From SBAX01 sp964646605 (GTDB lineage: Bacteria > Planctomycetota > Phycisphaerae > UBA1845): a stretch of DNA of 64,000 nucleotides. The stretch is taken from the NCBI GenBank assembly GCA_964646605.1, contig CAZYEX010000106.1, positions 1-64,000 of the forward strand, read 5' to 3'. Position 1 is the first letter of the stretch; every line of letters starts with the position of its first letter. The notes beneath the pieces were generated by a model. It was not told where the DNA came from and made no database searches. It saw only the letters and a list, made by a program, of their open reading frames with translations. Below are positions 50,340-58,916 of the stretch, piece after piece. The position numbers and the translations under genes were made by a program.

Positions 50340-51491
50340 TCACATTTCCTCTTCGATGGCGTGGACGATCTCGTCGGAAACGTAGACGCGGCCTCGCCGC
50401 TTTCCGGTCACCTCGCGCACGATCCCGGCGGCGGCGAGCTTGTCGACGAGTTGTTGTGCTCCCGGAAAACTAACGCTCAGTGCTTTGCGGACAACCGCGA
50501 CGTTGAAATACGGGTAGCGAAACAGCCGATCGACGAGGTCGAGTGCCCGCGCCGAACCCCGCCTTGCTTGCAGGCGCCGACGAAACTCCTCTCGCAGCGT
50601 AAGCAATTTCCCTGCGCGCAGGCGCGCGTCATTCGCCTGCTCCGCAACCCCTCGGAGAAAAAAGAGCAACCACGAATACCATGCGCCGTTGCGGCTGACG
50701 GCAAGGAGTTGTTGATAGTATTCGTCTCGCCGAGCCTCGAAATAGGCGCTCAGATAAAGCAGCGGCTGGGTAAGCAACTTCTCGGCACACAGCGAGAAAG
50801 TGATGAGCAACCGTCCGACGCGTCCGTTCCCATCCACGAACGGATGAATCGCCTCAAATTGGTAGTGCATGAGCGCCAGACGGATTAGCGGCGGCAGGGT
50901 CGGCGGACTGTGGAAGTAAGCCTCGAGCCGGTGAAGCGCTTCCGTCATCTCGGGGACCGGCGGTGGAACAAACGTCGCCTCCACAAGGGCGCATCCAGGA
51001 CGCCCAATCCAGTTCTGCACGCGGCGAAAATCTCCCGGGGCTCGCTCCGCGCCCCGAACGCCGGTCATCAGCTTCGCATGAATCTCGCGGATTAACCGCA
51101 GGCTTAGGGGTAATTCGTTCACTCTCTGGAGCCCGAGCTCCAGGGCGTCGACGTAGTTCTGAACCTCACGCGCGTCGGCTACCTCTTGTTCAGCCTCAGG
51201 AGACAACCGGAACCGGTGCAAGTCCGTCAGACCAGCCTGGGTCCCTTCAATCCGGCTGGAGAGGACCGCCTCGCGTTGCAAGAACGGCTCGATCAGTAGA
51301 TGGGGATTAGGCAACTGTGTCCCCACTCCACCGAGGCGCCCAAGCTCGCGGTCAGCTACCGAGAGGGCGGTCGCAAGTTCCGAGGTCCATAGGAATTCGG
51401 GCGGAAGCGGGTGGGGAACAAATGCAACGGCGTTCTCAACGGTTCCGACCAGCCGTCCCGGCGCACCGACCACGAAATCCTCACGTCGCAT
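50340..51491 (-). CDS. Fic-domain AMP-transferase-like protein with C-terminal winged helix
   Basis: 383 residues. The Fic motif HPFVDGNGRVGR is at residues 216-227. The inhibitory SSRIEG (78-83) matches (S/T)xxxE(G/N), placing it in the self-inhibited class with the inhibitory helix upstream of the core. The C-terminal 70 residues (LDLVDRLFRYPYFNVAVV, GAQQLVDKLAAAGIVREVTG) look like a winged-helix DNA-binding domain. Fic proteins usually transfer AMP to target hydroxyls. No separate antitoxin is needed or seen. A palindrome upstream (51516-51531) may be its own operator. Confidence 0.92.
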   Translation of the reverse strand: MRREDFVVGAPGRLVGTVENAVAFVPHPLPPEFLWTSELATALSVADRELGRLGGVGTQLPNPHLLIEPFLQREAVLSSRIEGTQAGLTDLHRFRLSPEAEQEVADAREVQNYVDALELGLQRVNELPLSLRLIREIHAKLMTGVRGAERAPGDFRRVQNWIGRPGCALVEATFVPPPVPEMTEALHRLEAYFHSPPTLPPLIRLALMHYQFEAIHPFVDGNGRVGRLLITFSLCAEKLLTQPLLYLSAYFEARRDEYYQQLLAVSRNGAWYSWLLFFLRGVAEQANDARLRAGKLLTLREEFRRRLQARRGSARALDLVDRLFRYPYFNVAVVRKALSVSFPGAQQLVDKLAAAGIVREVTGKRRGRVYVSDEIVHAIEEEM

Positions 51492-51515
51492 TCCGGTTCC
51501 CTGCTATTCAACTCT

Positions 51516-51531
51516 CCTTGCATGTGCAAGG
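51516..51531. promoter_or_regulatory. Palindromic operator candidate upstream of the Fic gene
   Basis: CCTTGCA (51516-51522), TG, TGCAAGG (51525-51531) is a perfect 7-base dyad located 24 bases before the Fic start codon, just downstream of a weak AACTATAC -10-like element on the minus strand. Its position fits repression of that gene. Confidence 0.5.
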
Positions 51532-51662
51532 GGTATAGTTAACAAACGTCGCTGAAAGTTTAACAACGCGCCAAGGAGAGTCAAGATGCGGGGGCAGCTT
51601 GCGTCCGAGAAACCGAAGGATCAGCGTGCCGCTTCTCCAGACCCACTAGGGCTGGAGGTGGC

Positions 51663-52070
51663 CTACGAAGGAAATAAGTTCGGGCTGACACCCAGATCCA
51701 CGATGCTGCACGCCAGGATCGGGTCCAGCCCCAGCTCTGTCGCCCGTTTCACAAGCTCGTCGCTCTCCGCGCCGGGGTTGACGAAAAGCTCCTTGGGCTT
51801 GACCACGGCGATGTCGGTCAGCGCCGCCACGGCTACCGAGGGCGGTAGGTAGAGCGTCACCCGGTCGATCGGAACGGGAACGTCCTTGATCGACGCGTAG
51901 ACCTTCAACCCCTCGATCTCCCTGCCTCGCGGATTGACCGGGTACACCTCCCACCCCTGGGCCACATACGCCCGAACGGCCTTGTTGCTGAACTTGCTTC
52001 GGTCGGCCGAGGCACCGATGACGGCGATGGTCTTCCGCGGCGATGCTGAGCCGAGCTTGCGATCTTGCAT
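51663..52070 (-). CDS. CoA-binding domain protein
   Basis: 135 residues. KTIAVIGASADRSKFSNKAVRAYV is the N-terminal nucleotide-binding strand-loop-helix of the CoA_binding_2 family, followed by VYPVNPRGREIEGLKVYASI and LFVNPGAESDEL. These stand-alone Rossmann proteins resemble the CoA-binding half of succinyl-CoA synthetase, and their physiological role is unknown. It is monocistronic between Fic and the divergent HD gene. Confidence 0.92.
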   Translation of the reverse strand: MQDRKLGSASPRKTIAVIGASADRSKFSNKAVRAYVAQGWEVYPVNPRGREIEGLKVYASIKDVPVPIDRVTLYLPPSVAVAALTDIAVVKPKELFVNPGAESDELVKRATELGLDPILACSIVDLGVSPNLFPS

Positions 52071-52168
52071 GAAGAGCCCTCAGTGGAACCTAAAGTCCCC
52101 ATCCTAGCGTACGTAGGCCGTCCGACAAGCCCTCCCGGGACTGGACGACGGAAACGGTACCTGGCCAC

Positions 52169-52197
52169 TTGACAAGCTCCCGTAGTTAGGATAGAGT
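52169..52197 (+). promoter_or_regulatory. Promoter of the HD gene, predicted leaderless transcript
   Basis: TTGACA (52169-52174), 17 bases, TAGAGT (52192-52197). Transcription would begin about seven bases later, at or next to the GTG start codon at 52204, leaving no room for a ribosome binding site. Confidence 0.5.
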
Positions 52198-52203
52198 TAG
52201 GGC

Positions 52204-53562
52204 GTGCGGCGAGTTCACTCAATCCGTATCCCTGTCCACGGGTTCGTCGAGTTCGACGATTGGGAGCGGGATATTATCAACCACCCCGTGTTCCAGCGGC
52301 TGCGACGAATCCGACAGCTTGCGCTGGCGGATCAGGTGTACCCGGGCGCGACGCACACCAGGTTCGAACACTCCTTGGGCGTTATGCATGTAGCCTCACG
52401 GCTTTACGATGCCATCCGCCTACGCTTCGACCCACTGCTGGAGGAGTACCTCGGCCTCGACCTGAAGCACACAAACACCAAACGACTGGTCCGGTTGGCC
52501 GCGCTGCTCCACGACGTCGGGCACGCGCCGTTTTCGCACACCGGCGAGGACGTGATGCCCATGGGAAAAGCTGGCAAGCCCTTGCATCACGAGGATTACT
52601 CGGCTGCGTTGATCGAACACGAGTTGAAGGATGTTCTGAACGATCACACGATCAACAAGCAAGAGCACAGCTTGTCCGCCGAGTACATCGCCCAATTCCT
52701 GAAAGGCGATTCGAAGCTACCAGCCGAGGTTTCGTTTTGGCGCGACTTGATCGATGGCCAGCTCGACGCGGATCGGATGGACTACCTCCTCCGGGATTCA
52801 CTGCATTGTGGAGTCACGTACGGCCATTTCGACTTGGACCGCATCATTGATTCCGTGGCGATCGTTAAGAACAAGTCGAAGGACTTGCCGGACGATCTGA
52901 GGATCGGGGTTTCCGCTGGCGGGCGGCACGCGGCGGAGGGACTCATTATGGCACGGTACTTCATGTTCCGCCAGGTTAACTTCCTCCCGGTTCGATTGGC
53001 CTACAATAAACACGCCGTACAAGCCCTTAAGTCCTTCCTCACAGCTAGATCCAGGCGTGCGACGCTCCCCAATCCGTCGACAACTCGAGGACGCGCCTCG
53101 TTCCTAGAACTCGACGACTGGCGTGTGCTGAGCTGGATACTGGACACGCGGGATGATCCCGATTCAGCCGCGATTGTCACTCATGGTCACGACCGAATGA
53201 TCCACGAGACAACCGAACTGCCAACGCTGACGGAACTGAAGCAGTTCAAGGACAGGATGAAGAGGTTGCAGAAGCAAGGGATCGAGTGCTGGGCAGCCGA
53301 TGCGAGCAAGGATTGGTATACGCTCGATGCCACGCCGATTCTGGTCGCGGGTGAAACAGGCACAGCGCTCGACGTTCCGGTTGGGACTCCGCTCTCGCAG
53401 TTGTCCGCAGTGGTTGGCGGGCTGAAGCCAACTCGCCAGCAATACCTGTTTGTTTCGATACGCGACAAGGTTTATGCCAAGAAGGCTCTTGAAGGGAAAA
53501 TCGGAGGCAAGCATGGAAAGCATGGAACGACTCGCGCTTCTGGTCGAAATCGTCGACCGTAG
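52204..53562 (+). CDS. HD-domain phosphohydrolase (dGTPase/SAMHD1-like)
   Basis: 452 residues from GTG 52204. FDDWERDIINHPVFQRLRRI, THTRFEHSLGVMHVASRLY and LAALLHDVGHAPFSHTGED carry the HD metal site (His56, His103, Asp104), and LDADRMDYLLRDSLHCG supplies the distal aspartate. This set is typical of dGTPase/YwfO-like enzymes that hydrolyse (deoxy)nucleoside triphosphates. The last 50 bases overlap the YwgA-like gene in another frame. The same order, YwfO-like then YwgA-like, occurs in Bacillus subtilis. Confidence 0.92.
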   Translation: MRRVHSIRIPVHGFVEFDDWERDIINHPVFQRLRRIRQLALADQVYPGATHTRFEHSLGVMHVASRLYDAIRLRFDPLLEEYLGLDLKHTNTKRLVRLAALLHDVGHAPFSHTGEDVMPMGKAGKPLHHEDYSAALIEHELKDVLNDHTINKQEHSLSAEYIAQFLKGDSKLPAEVSFWRDLIDGQLDADRMDYLLRDSLHCGVTYGHFDLDRIIDSVAIVKNKSKDLPDDLRIGVSAGGRHAAEGLIMARYFMFRQVNFLPVRLAYNKHAVQALKSFLTARSRRATLPNPSTTRGRASFLELDDWRVLSWILDTRDDPDSAAIVTHGHDRMIHETTELPTLTELKQFKDRMKRLQKQGIECWAADASKDWYTLDATPILVAGETGTALDVPVGTPLSQLSAVVGGLKPTRQQYLFVSIRDKVYAKKALEGKIGGKHGKHGTTRASGRNRRP

Positions 53563-54100
53563 GGTGAAGCGTAAGAAACGTGTCGGGAAGACCGTATTGC
53601 AGAAACTCTTGTTCCTGTTGCAAGAGCATTTCGATCTGCGCATAGACTACAACTTCCGTTTCTACAATTACGGTCCCTATTCAACGACAGTCATGGGGGA
53701 CATTGACTACGCGGTCGCACTCCGCATGCTCAAACAGGAGTATGACCCGGACCAAGGATTCGATTTCGCGATAGGGCCGAATGCGTCGCAAATAGCCGCG
53801 ATCCGGAAGCGGGTTTGCAAGGAGGCCAAGGACAAACTGGACGAACTGTTCGATTGTTTCGGGACGTTGACGGCGCGGCAACTTGAGCTCCGAGCGACCG
53901 TTGCGTACGTAAAAAAGCAATACCCACAATCCTCGGGAGACGAAGTGTTGAAGATCGTCAAGGACCTGAAGCCAAAGTACTTAGAGAGAGAGCTTCGCGA
54001 TGCCGTCGGAGGGTTCAGCGAGCCCAAAGGCGGCAAGCCGCGTCGGCCGCATGGATCCCTGCCATTGCGAGGTAAAGCGCGACAAGACAAGTGGACCTGA
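53513..54100 (+). CDS. YwgA-like protein
   Basis: 195 residues from ATG 53513, placed five bases after GGAGG within the end of the HD gene. KTVLQKLLFLLQEHFDL and FRFYNYGPYSTTVMGDIDYAV match the YwgA family (related to SocA/Panacea-type proteins), seen next to HD-domain phosphohydrolases in Firmicutes. The C-terminus ends in a basic low-complexity tail (EPKGGKPRRPHG). Function unknown. The coupling suggests that it controls or targets the HD enzyme. Confidence 0.8.
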   Translation: MESMERLALLVEIVDRRVKRKKRVGKTVLQKLLFLLQEHFDLRIDYNFRFYNYGPYSTTVMGDIDYAVALRMLKQEYDPDQGFDFAIGPNASQIAAIRKRVCKEAKDKLDELFDCFGTLTARQLELRATVAYVKKQYPQSSGDEVLKIVKDLKPKYLERELRDAVGGFSEPKGGKPRRPHGSLPLRGKARQDKWT

Positions 54101-54115
54101 AGGAGAGTCCGACGC

Positions 54116-54337
54116 CTAGCCGCTCATTTTCGCGAATGCCACGTCGCCGTCACGATCGAGGTCTTGAAGGATGTAATCGCCGGTCGGGTTCTTTTCGTCG
54201 GCTTGGCGAGCCGCCTCGGTCGCGGTATCGCCAACCCCGATGACCTCTCCGTCATGCACGGCGATCCATTTGCCGGCGTACTTGCGGTACGGCTCCGGGC
54301 TGTGGTCACTTAGCCATGCGAAGTCTGCGACATTCAT
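54116..54337 (-). CDS. Small DUF5678-like protein
   Basis: 73 residues. The start is fixed by GGAGGTAGG about seven bases upstream of ATG 54337. YRKYAGKWIAVHDGEVIGVG then DTATEAARQADEKNP follows the pattern 'yxGkWvAv.dgevva.G.t..ea...a' of short stand-alone proteins, some of which behave like antitoxin relatives. It converges on the YwgA-like gene with a 15-base gap. Function unknown. Confidence 0.75.
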   Translation of the reverse strand: MNVADFAWLSDHSPEPYRKYAGKWIAVHDGEVIGVGDTATEAARQADEKNPTGDYILQDLDRDGDVAFAKMSG

Positions 54338-54403
54338 GGGGCCTACCTCCGAGACCATTATGGCGGCCCTCTCCATCACAGCATCCGAGCACGGGATCCG
54401 GTG

Positions 54404-54877
54404 CTAACGTCCTCCGCGCCGAACGGCCCGGTCCATTTCGCGTTTGTGCTCGCGGCGCTTGATGGTCTCGCGTTTGTCGCCCAGGGTCTTTCCGCGCACC
54501 AAGGCCACGGCCAGCTTGGCGATGCCGCGCTCGTTGAAATAGAGGCTCAGCGGCGTCAGCGTGAGCCCCTTCTGCTCCACCTTGGGCCGCAGGCGACGGA
54601 TTTCCCGGGCGTGGAGGAGCAGTTTGCGACGGCGGATGGGGTCGTGATTCTGCGTTCGCGCGAAGGCGTAGGAGGCGATGTGGGCCCCGATCAGCCACAT
54701 TTCGTCGCCCTCGATCCGCGCATAGGCCTCCTCGATGGAGGCGTTTCGATCCCGCAGGCTTTTGACTTCCGAACCCACCAAGACGATCCCGCACTCGAAC
54801 TTTTCGAGGACCTCGTAGCGGAAGGTAGCCTTGCGGTTGCGGCAGACGGCCTGGTCGGTAATCCGTTTTTTTGACAT
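54404..54877 (-). CDS. smpB: SsrA-binding protein SmpB
   Basis: 157 residues, the normal length. NRKATFRYEVLEKFECGIVLVG, SEVKSLRDRNASIEEAYARI and HIASYAFARTQNHDP are diagnostic, and the C-terminal KRETIKRREHKREMDRAVRR is the helix that enters the mRNA channel. It binds tmRNA and rescues stalled ribosomes. The tmRNA gene (ssrA) is not in this window. Confidence 0.97.
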   Translation of the reverse strand: MSKKRITDQAVCRNRKATFRYEVLEKFECGIVLVGSEVKSLRDRNASIEEAYARIEGDEMWLIGAHIASYAFARTQNHDPIRRRKLLLHAREIRRLRPKVEQKGLTLTPLSLYFNERGIAKLAVALVRGKTLGDKRETIKRREHKREMDRAVRRGGR

Positions 54878-55000
54878 AATCTATGTATCGACAAGTACTT
54901 ATGGGTCGAAGGCGCTCGGGGGAGAGCTTGGCGACCGGTTTCTGCCGATTGTACCGATGATGTAATTGGGGGCAATGGTCATCCCTGGGGATCACGTATA

Positions 55001-55645
55001 ATGAACGCAGAGGAAAGCGAAAAAAACGTGTCCGACGGGGCAGCGACCATCAGCCGAGAGCGCGAGAAGTTGCTGATTGACCGGGCGCGAAGTGGGGACC
55101 GTGTCGCCCTTCGCGAGCTGATCGATCTGCACAAGGACCGTCTTTTTGCCTTCATTTGGCGGATGGTCCGCGACCATCACGAAGCCGAGGACGTCTGCCA
55201 GGACGCATTCCTCAAGGCCTTTTCGTCGCTCGACTCCTTCTCCAGCGAATATCGCTTCAGCACCTGGCTGTTTACCATCGGTTATAGGGTATGCCTGAAC
55301 CGCCTGCGGAAGAAACGGGTCTTCTCCAGCGGGATTGACCTTGGCGACTTCCAATCGGCATCGGCGGCGTCGGCCTCATCGATCGCGGAATCCGATGAAG
55401 CAGCCCGTATCCGTGCCGGGGTTTGGGACTCCGTGGACCAGCTTAGCCCGCCTCAACGTGCGACGATTCTGCTATTTTATCGGAACGGCCTCGGATGCCA
55501 CGAGATCGCGCGGGTGCTACAAACCCCGGTTGCGACCGTAAAAAGCCATCTTCATCGCGCCCGGGCCCGCTTGCGGGAGCTCCTGGAGAACGATGGGGCG
55601 TTGGGGTGGGAATCGTACCGCAATTTTTCCGGGCGGGCCGTGTAG
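55001..55645 (+). CDS. ECF sigma factor
   Basis: 214 residues. Region 2 reads RLFAFIWRMVRDHHEAEDVCQDAFLKAF and region 4 reads LSPPQRATILLFYRNGLGCHEIARVLQ with VATVKSHLHRARARL. The ATG at 55001 overlaps a TATAAT (54997-55002) and has no ribosome binding site; GTG 55028, preceded by GAGGAAAG, is a real alternative start. A zinc-finger anti-sigma gene follows after 55 bases, the usual pairing. The regulon is unknown. Confidence 0.93.
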   Translation: MNAEESEKNVSDGAATISREREKLLIDRARSGDRVALRELIDLHKDRLFAFIWRMVRDHHEAEDVCQDAFLKAFSSLDSFSSEYRFSTWLFTIGYRVCLNRLRKKRVFSSGIDLGDFQSASAASASSIAESDEAARIRAGVWDSVDQLSPPQRATILLFYRNGLGCHEIARVLQTPVATVKSHLHRARARLRELLENDGALGWESYRNFSGRAV

Positions 55646-55700
55646 AATCCTGCGTAACGGCACGTTCGACCCAACGGCGTGCCGGGCAGATTGGCGAGCC

Positions 55701-56372
55701 ATGCGCTGCGAAGAAGCACAACGACTTTTCGACTCCTACCTCGATGGGGAACTGCCCTCGTCGCTGCTCCATGAGCTCGATGCTCACCGCCTGCGATGCG
55801 GCCCGTGCCGGCGGGCGTTGGCGATCCACGAGGTGGCCGGGCATATCCTCGCTTCGGATCAGCAGCCCGTGGCTTTGCGCGAGGACTTCACCAGCCGCTT
55901 GCTGGCGTGCGTCGATACCGGAGCGCGAACGCGGTGGGAAAAAGTGCGGCGATTCTTGTACGTCGCCGGTCCCCTCGCGGCAGCGGCCGTGATTGCTCTC
56001 GCGTTCTTGGGGGCCTTTGATCGAGGTCGAGAATCGAAGGTCGCAGGCGTGAAGGTCGAGCCGATCGTCCAACCGTCGGGTCCAGTCTCAGGTCGCAGCG
56101 CCGTGGTCGCTCCCGATCCGTACGATGCCGCGGCTTCGCAACGAGCGATCGAACAATGGATCGACCAGACGCGCAAGAATCTCGCGGTGAAGCGCCAGAG
56201 CGGCGAGTCGCTGCAACAGGCCCTGGACCTCACGATTCTCCAACTCCTCGACATCCTCGAGGAGGCGAACGACCGGGCCGCGTATCCGCCTTATTTCCCC
56301 GGCGCCGACGAGGAAGTCCCCTTCCCGCCCCCGGATCGGGCCGATGAAGATGACGACGTGGAAGACTTGTAG
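55701..56372 (+). CDS. Zinc-finger anti-sigma factor
   Basis: 223 residues from ATG 55701. MRCEEAQRLFDSYLDGELP then HRLRCGPC (His29, Cys33, Cys36) is the HxxxCxxC zinc anti-sigma domain. A single transmembrane helix (VAGPLAAAAVIALAFLGAF) lies at about 97-115. The periplasmic part contains helices (SQRAIEQWIDQTRKNLAVK, LTILQLLDILEEAND) and an acidic tail (DRADEDDDVEDL). It would hold the upstream sigma factor at the membrane. Confidence 0.85.
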   Translation: MRCEEAQRLFDSYLDGELPSSLLHELDAHRLRCGPCRRALAIHEVAGHILASDQQPVALREDFTSRLLACVDTGARTRWEKVRRFLYVAGPLAAAAVIALAFLGAFDRGRESKVAGVKVEPIVQPSGPVSGRSAVVAPDPYDAAASQRAIEQWIDQTRKNLAVKRQSGESLQQALDLTILQLLDILEEANDRAAYPPYFPGADEEVPFPPPDRADEDDDVEDL

Positions 56373-56427
56373 CGCGCCGTAGGCGGTTGGGGCGGGGCCA
56401 TCGCGGCCTCGTCGTCGGGTTCGACGG

Positions 56428-58512
56428 ATGCCCGTGGGATGCGCTCGTTCGAGAATGCCCTTGTCGTTTTTCCGCAACTTCAGACCGAGCCGATCTCTCC
56501 CTCGTTCCATAGCGCCGCTGGGGATCATCGCGTCGCTCGTGGTTGGTGGGCCGGTCGCGGCCCAAGTCTCACGTTCTGAGAAAAAGCCCCGCCCACCGCT
56601 CGCCCATTATGTGCCCGCCACGACGGGGTTATTCGTTTCCATCCAGGAACTCGGCGAAGTGGATGATGCCCTTCGCCAGACACAGGCCTGGCGCATTCTC
56701 CCTTTGCTGGCGGGCCAGAGCGGATCCTCACTCTCCTTGAAAGACCTTCGGTCCACGGTCAGCGCCTTGTTGGGACCGGGCGCGGCCGCGGAAACCAGCG
56801 ATTTCTCCTCTGTCGAGGTCGCCCTGGTCGCGCCCTCATGGAACCAAATCGGCGCCGCCTCGTGGGTGGTCCGCCCGCCGAAGGCGACATCGCTGGACAA
56901 ATGGTTTCCCGTCGAACGCCGTTCCAGAACGGAAAGTGTCGGAGGGGGTGACTTCTTCCTGAGCGAAGCGGGCATGACGATCGGGCTCAAGGACGGGGTG
57001 GCGGTTCTCGTTCGCGGCGCGGCCGTCGATCGCGAAAAGAACGCGGTCCTCCGCCTGTTAGCGCGGGGGGAGGGGAAACCGCTCGCGGAGCAGGAGCAGT
57101 TTCGTCGACTCGGGAGCTACCTGCCACCCAAGGCCTTGGCCATCGCTTATTACCAGGACGACGAGGTCGCGTCGGAACCCGAGCCTGGGTGGATCAAGGT
57201 TTCGCGGATGCGAAGTGCAGTCGCGGGGTTGTATTCGGGCGAAGGGCGCATTGACATCGCGATTCGGGGCGCCTTGCACGCGGCGTCGCCGCGGCGGTTG
57301 TTGGCGCCTGCGGCGGTGGATCGGTTGTTCCGACTGCCCGCGACTACCCTCGTAGCCTGGGCGGGCGCGGTGGATTTGCCGAAAGCCTACGCGGCGGCGG
57401 TGGAGCACTCCAGCGACGGGGTACTGGGACGATTCGTGGCCCTGGCCGAAAGCCTGCGTTCCGCAAACGCGGAGGACGGCGTGTCCTTTCCCGCCATCGG
57501 TCCGCACATTCTCTTGGCCTGGGATCAGGAGCTCGAAGACCACTCGCAAGGACCGGAGGTCGCGGTGCTGGTGGAGTCCAGCGAGGCGCGGGCTGTCGCC
57601 GGGGAACTCGAGCAAATGGCGCAAACGCTGTTGGAGTTCACTCGCAAGTTGGAGGGCGAAGCGGAGGTCGGGCAGCCGAGCGAACTTACCCATTCCAATC
57701 ATCTCGGCGTGCATTTGACGCATGTTCCCCTGGCGCCGATTGTGCGGTGGTCGTCGGCGCCTCTGGCCCGGCTGTTTTCGGGAGGTGAAGTATCCTGGGC
57801 TGTGCAAGGCGATTGGTTGATGGTGGCCTTGAGCCGCCGACATCTCCAACGCCTGATCGACGCCCAGCACAATCTCGTGCCCGCCTTGGCGAACATGCCG
57901 GACATGCAGGACCTTCGCAAGCGCCGCGCCCACCTTGGCGGATTCATGGTGGCCCAGCCGGACCTCGCCGCGGAAGTTCTGCAAGGGTGGCTATCGAAAC
58001 GGGGGACCCAGGAGAAAACGTGGTTCGACGTGGATCGATGGAGCCAGATCGTGCTGGCCGAGGGTACCCGAGCGAACCGATTGGGCATCGGCATGCGCAC
58101 CGAGCAGGAGCCGGGCGTGGTGGTAGTCGCCCGGGTGTACCCGGGTACTCCGGCGGAGGGGAAGCTGGAGCCCGAAGATCGAATCGTGGGGGTGGATGGT
58201 CGCTTACTCGATTTCGCGGGACCGAACCTCGATCTGCGACGACGTTGGTCGACCGCCGCGCCGCCGGGGGGGCACTCCTTCCGGGTGATCCGCGACGAGA
58301 TGCAGATCGAGGTGCAGCTCGAAGCGGAGGAGACGGGGGTGGGGTTGTCGAACCTGCTCACGCGGCCCGTCGATGCCCTGAGTGATCTAGCGTCCATCGG
58401 ACGGTCGATTCGCTTTGCAAGCTGGTCGGTTCACGCCACCGATGAAATGCACTACTCGGCGCTGATCTCGCTGCGCTTCGCAACCCCGCGAGCGCCAGAA
58501 GCATCGCGATGA
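56428..58512 (+). CDS. Exported hypothetical protein with a C-terminal PDZ domain
   Basis: 694 residues; ATG 56455 would give a shorter start. The basic n-region and hydrophobic IAPLGIIASLVVGGPVAAQ form a signal peptide. The central 450 residues resemble DUF3352-like periplasmic proteins (ATTGLFVSIQELGEVDDALR; LVAWAGAVDLPKAYAAAV) of unknown function. Residues about 550-640 look like a PDZ domain (PGVVVVARVYPGTPAEGKLE, GDRIVG-type turn written as EDRIVGVDG). It follows the sigma/anti-sigma pair by 55 bases, so it may be part of that stress response. Confidence 0.7.
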   Translation: MPVGCARSRMPLSFFRNFRPSRSLPRSIAPLGIIASLVVGGPVAAQVSRSEKKPRPPLAHYVPATTGLFVSIQELGEVDDALRQTQAWRILPLLAGQSGSSLSLKDLRSTVSALLGPGAAAETSDFSSVEVALVAPSWNQIGAASWVVRPPKATSLDKWFPVERRSRTESVGGGDFFLSEAGMTIGLKDGVAVLVRGAAVDREKNAVLRLLARGEGKPLAEQEQFRRLGSYLPPKALAIAYYQDDEVASEPEPGWIKVSRMRSAVAGLYSGEGRIDIAIRGALHAASPRRLLAPAAVDRLFRLPATTLVAWAGAVDLPKAYAAAVEHSSDGVLGRFVALAESLRSANAEDGVSFPAIGPHILLAWDQELEDHSQGPEVAVLVESSEARAVAGELEQMAQTLLEFTRKLEGEAEVGQPSELTHSNHLGVHLTHVPLAPIVRWSSAPLARLFSGGEVSWAVQGDWLMVALSRRHLQRLIDAQHNLVPALANMPDMQDLRKRRAHLGGFMVAQPDLAAEVLQGWLSKRGTQEKTWFDVDRWSQIVLAEGTRANRLGIGMRTEQEPGVVVVARVYPGTPAEGKLEPEDRIVGVDGRLLDFAGPNLDLRRRWSTAAPPGGHSFRVIRDEMQIEVQLEAEETGVGLSNLLTRPVDALSDLASIGRSIRFASWSVHATDEMHYSALISLRFATPRAPEASR

Positions 58513-58545
58513 CGAGCCGCGGGAAATCGCGACGCCGGAGAATGT

Positions 58546-58803
58546 CTACGCCGATCGCCGGCCCCAGTTCGGATCATGGGGCAGGGAGAAAAGCATCAGG
58601 ATTCGCTCGGCGCGGTCGGGTTGGCCGTCGGCGAGGAGGCGCAGGGCGTCCGAAATGAGCTTCAGACGCGGATCGGTGCGGACCTCATCGGCGCCAGGCG
58701 CACGTTCAATCCGATCCAGCGTCGCGGCGACGTCAAGTAGCCGGGCGCGAGCCTCCAAATAGCAACGATCCAGAACCTCCCGAGCGGTCCATACGGTCTG
58801 CAT
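58546..58803 (-). CDS. Small conserved hypothetical protein
   Basis: 85 residues from ATG 58803 (GGGAG nine bases upstream): MQTVWTAREVLDRCYLEARA then LDVAATLDRIERAPGADEVR and LISDALRLLADGQPDRAERI. The sequence is a compact all-helical protein, and similar short proteins are common in planctomycetes. An in-frame ATG five codons upstream is possible. No function proposed. Confidence 0.7.
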   Translation of the reverse strand: MQTVWTAREVLDRCYLEARARLLDVAATLDRIERAPGADEVRTDPRLKLISDALRLLADGQPDRAERILMLFSLPHDPNWGRRSA

Positions 58804-58916
58804 GTTGGCGTCTCCCATCCCGTTGCGAAGAGTAACCCAAGCCCCCCGCCGCGGAAAGACGCCTCGCCAGGCTCCCAGTTGTGTTTCTTGGGGATACACC
58901 GAACAATCAGGGGTCG

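Noticed and set aside
54997..55002. TATAAT as the promoter of the ECF sigma gene
   Set aside because: It overlaps the ATG itself and no -35 box lies at the right distance; it would only make sense if translation began at GTG 55028.
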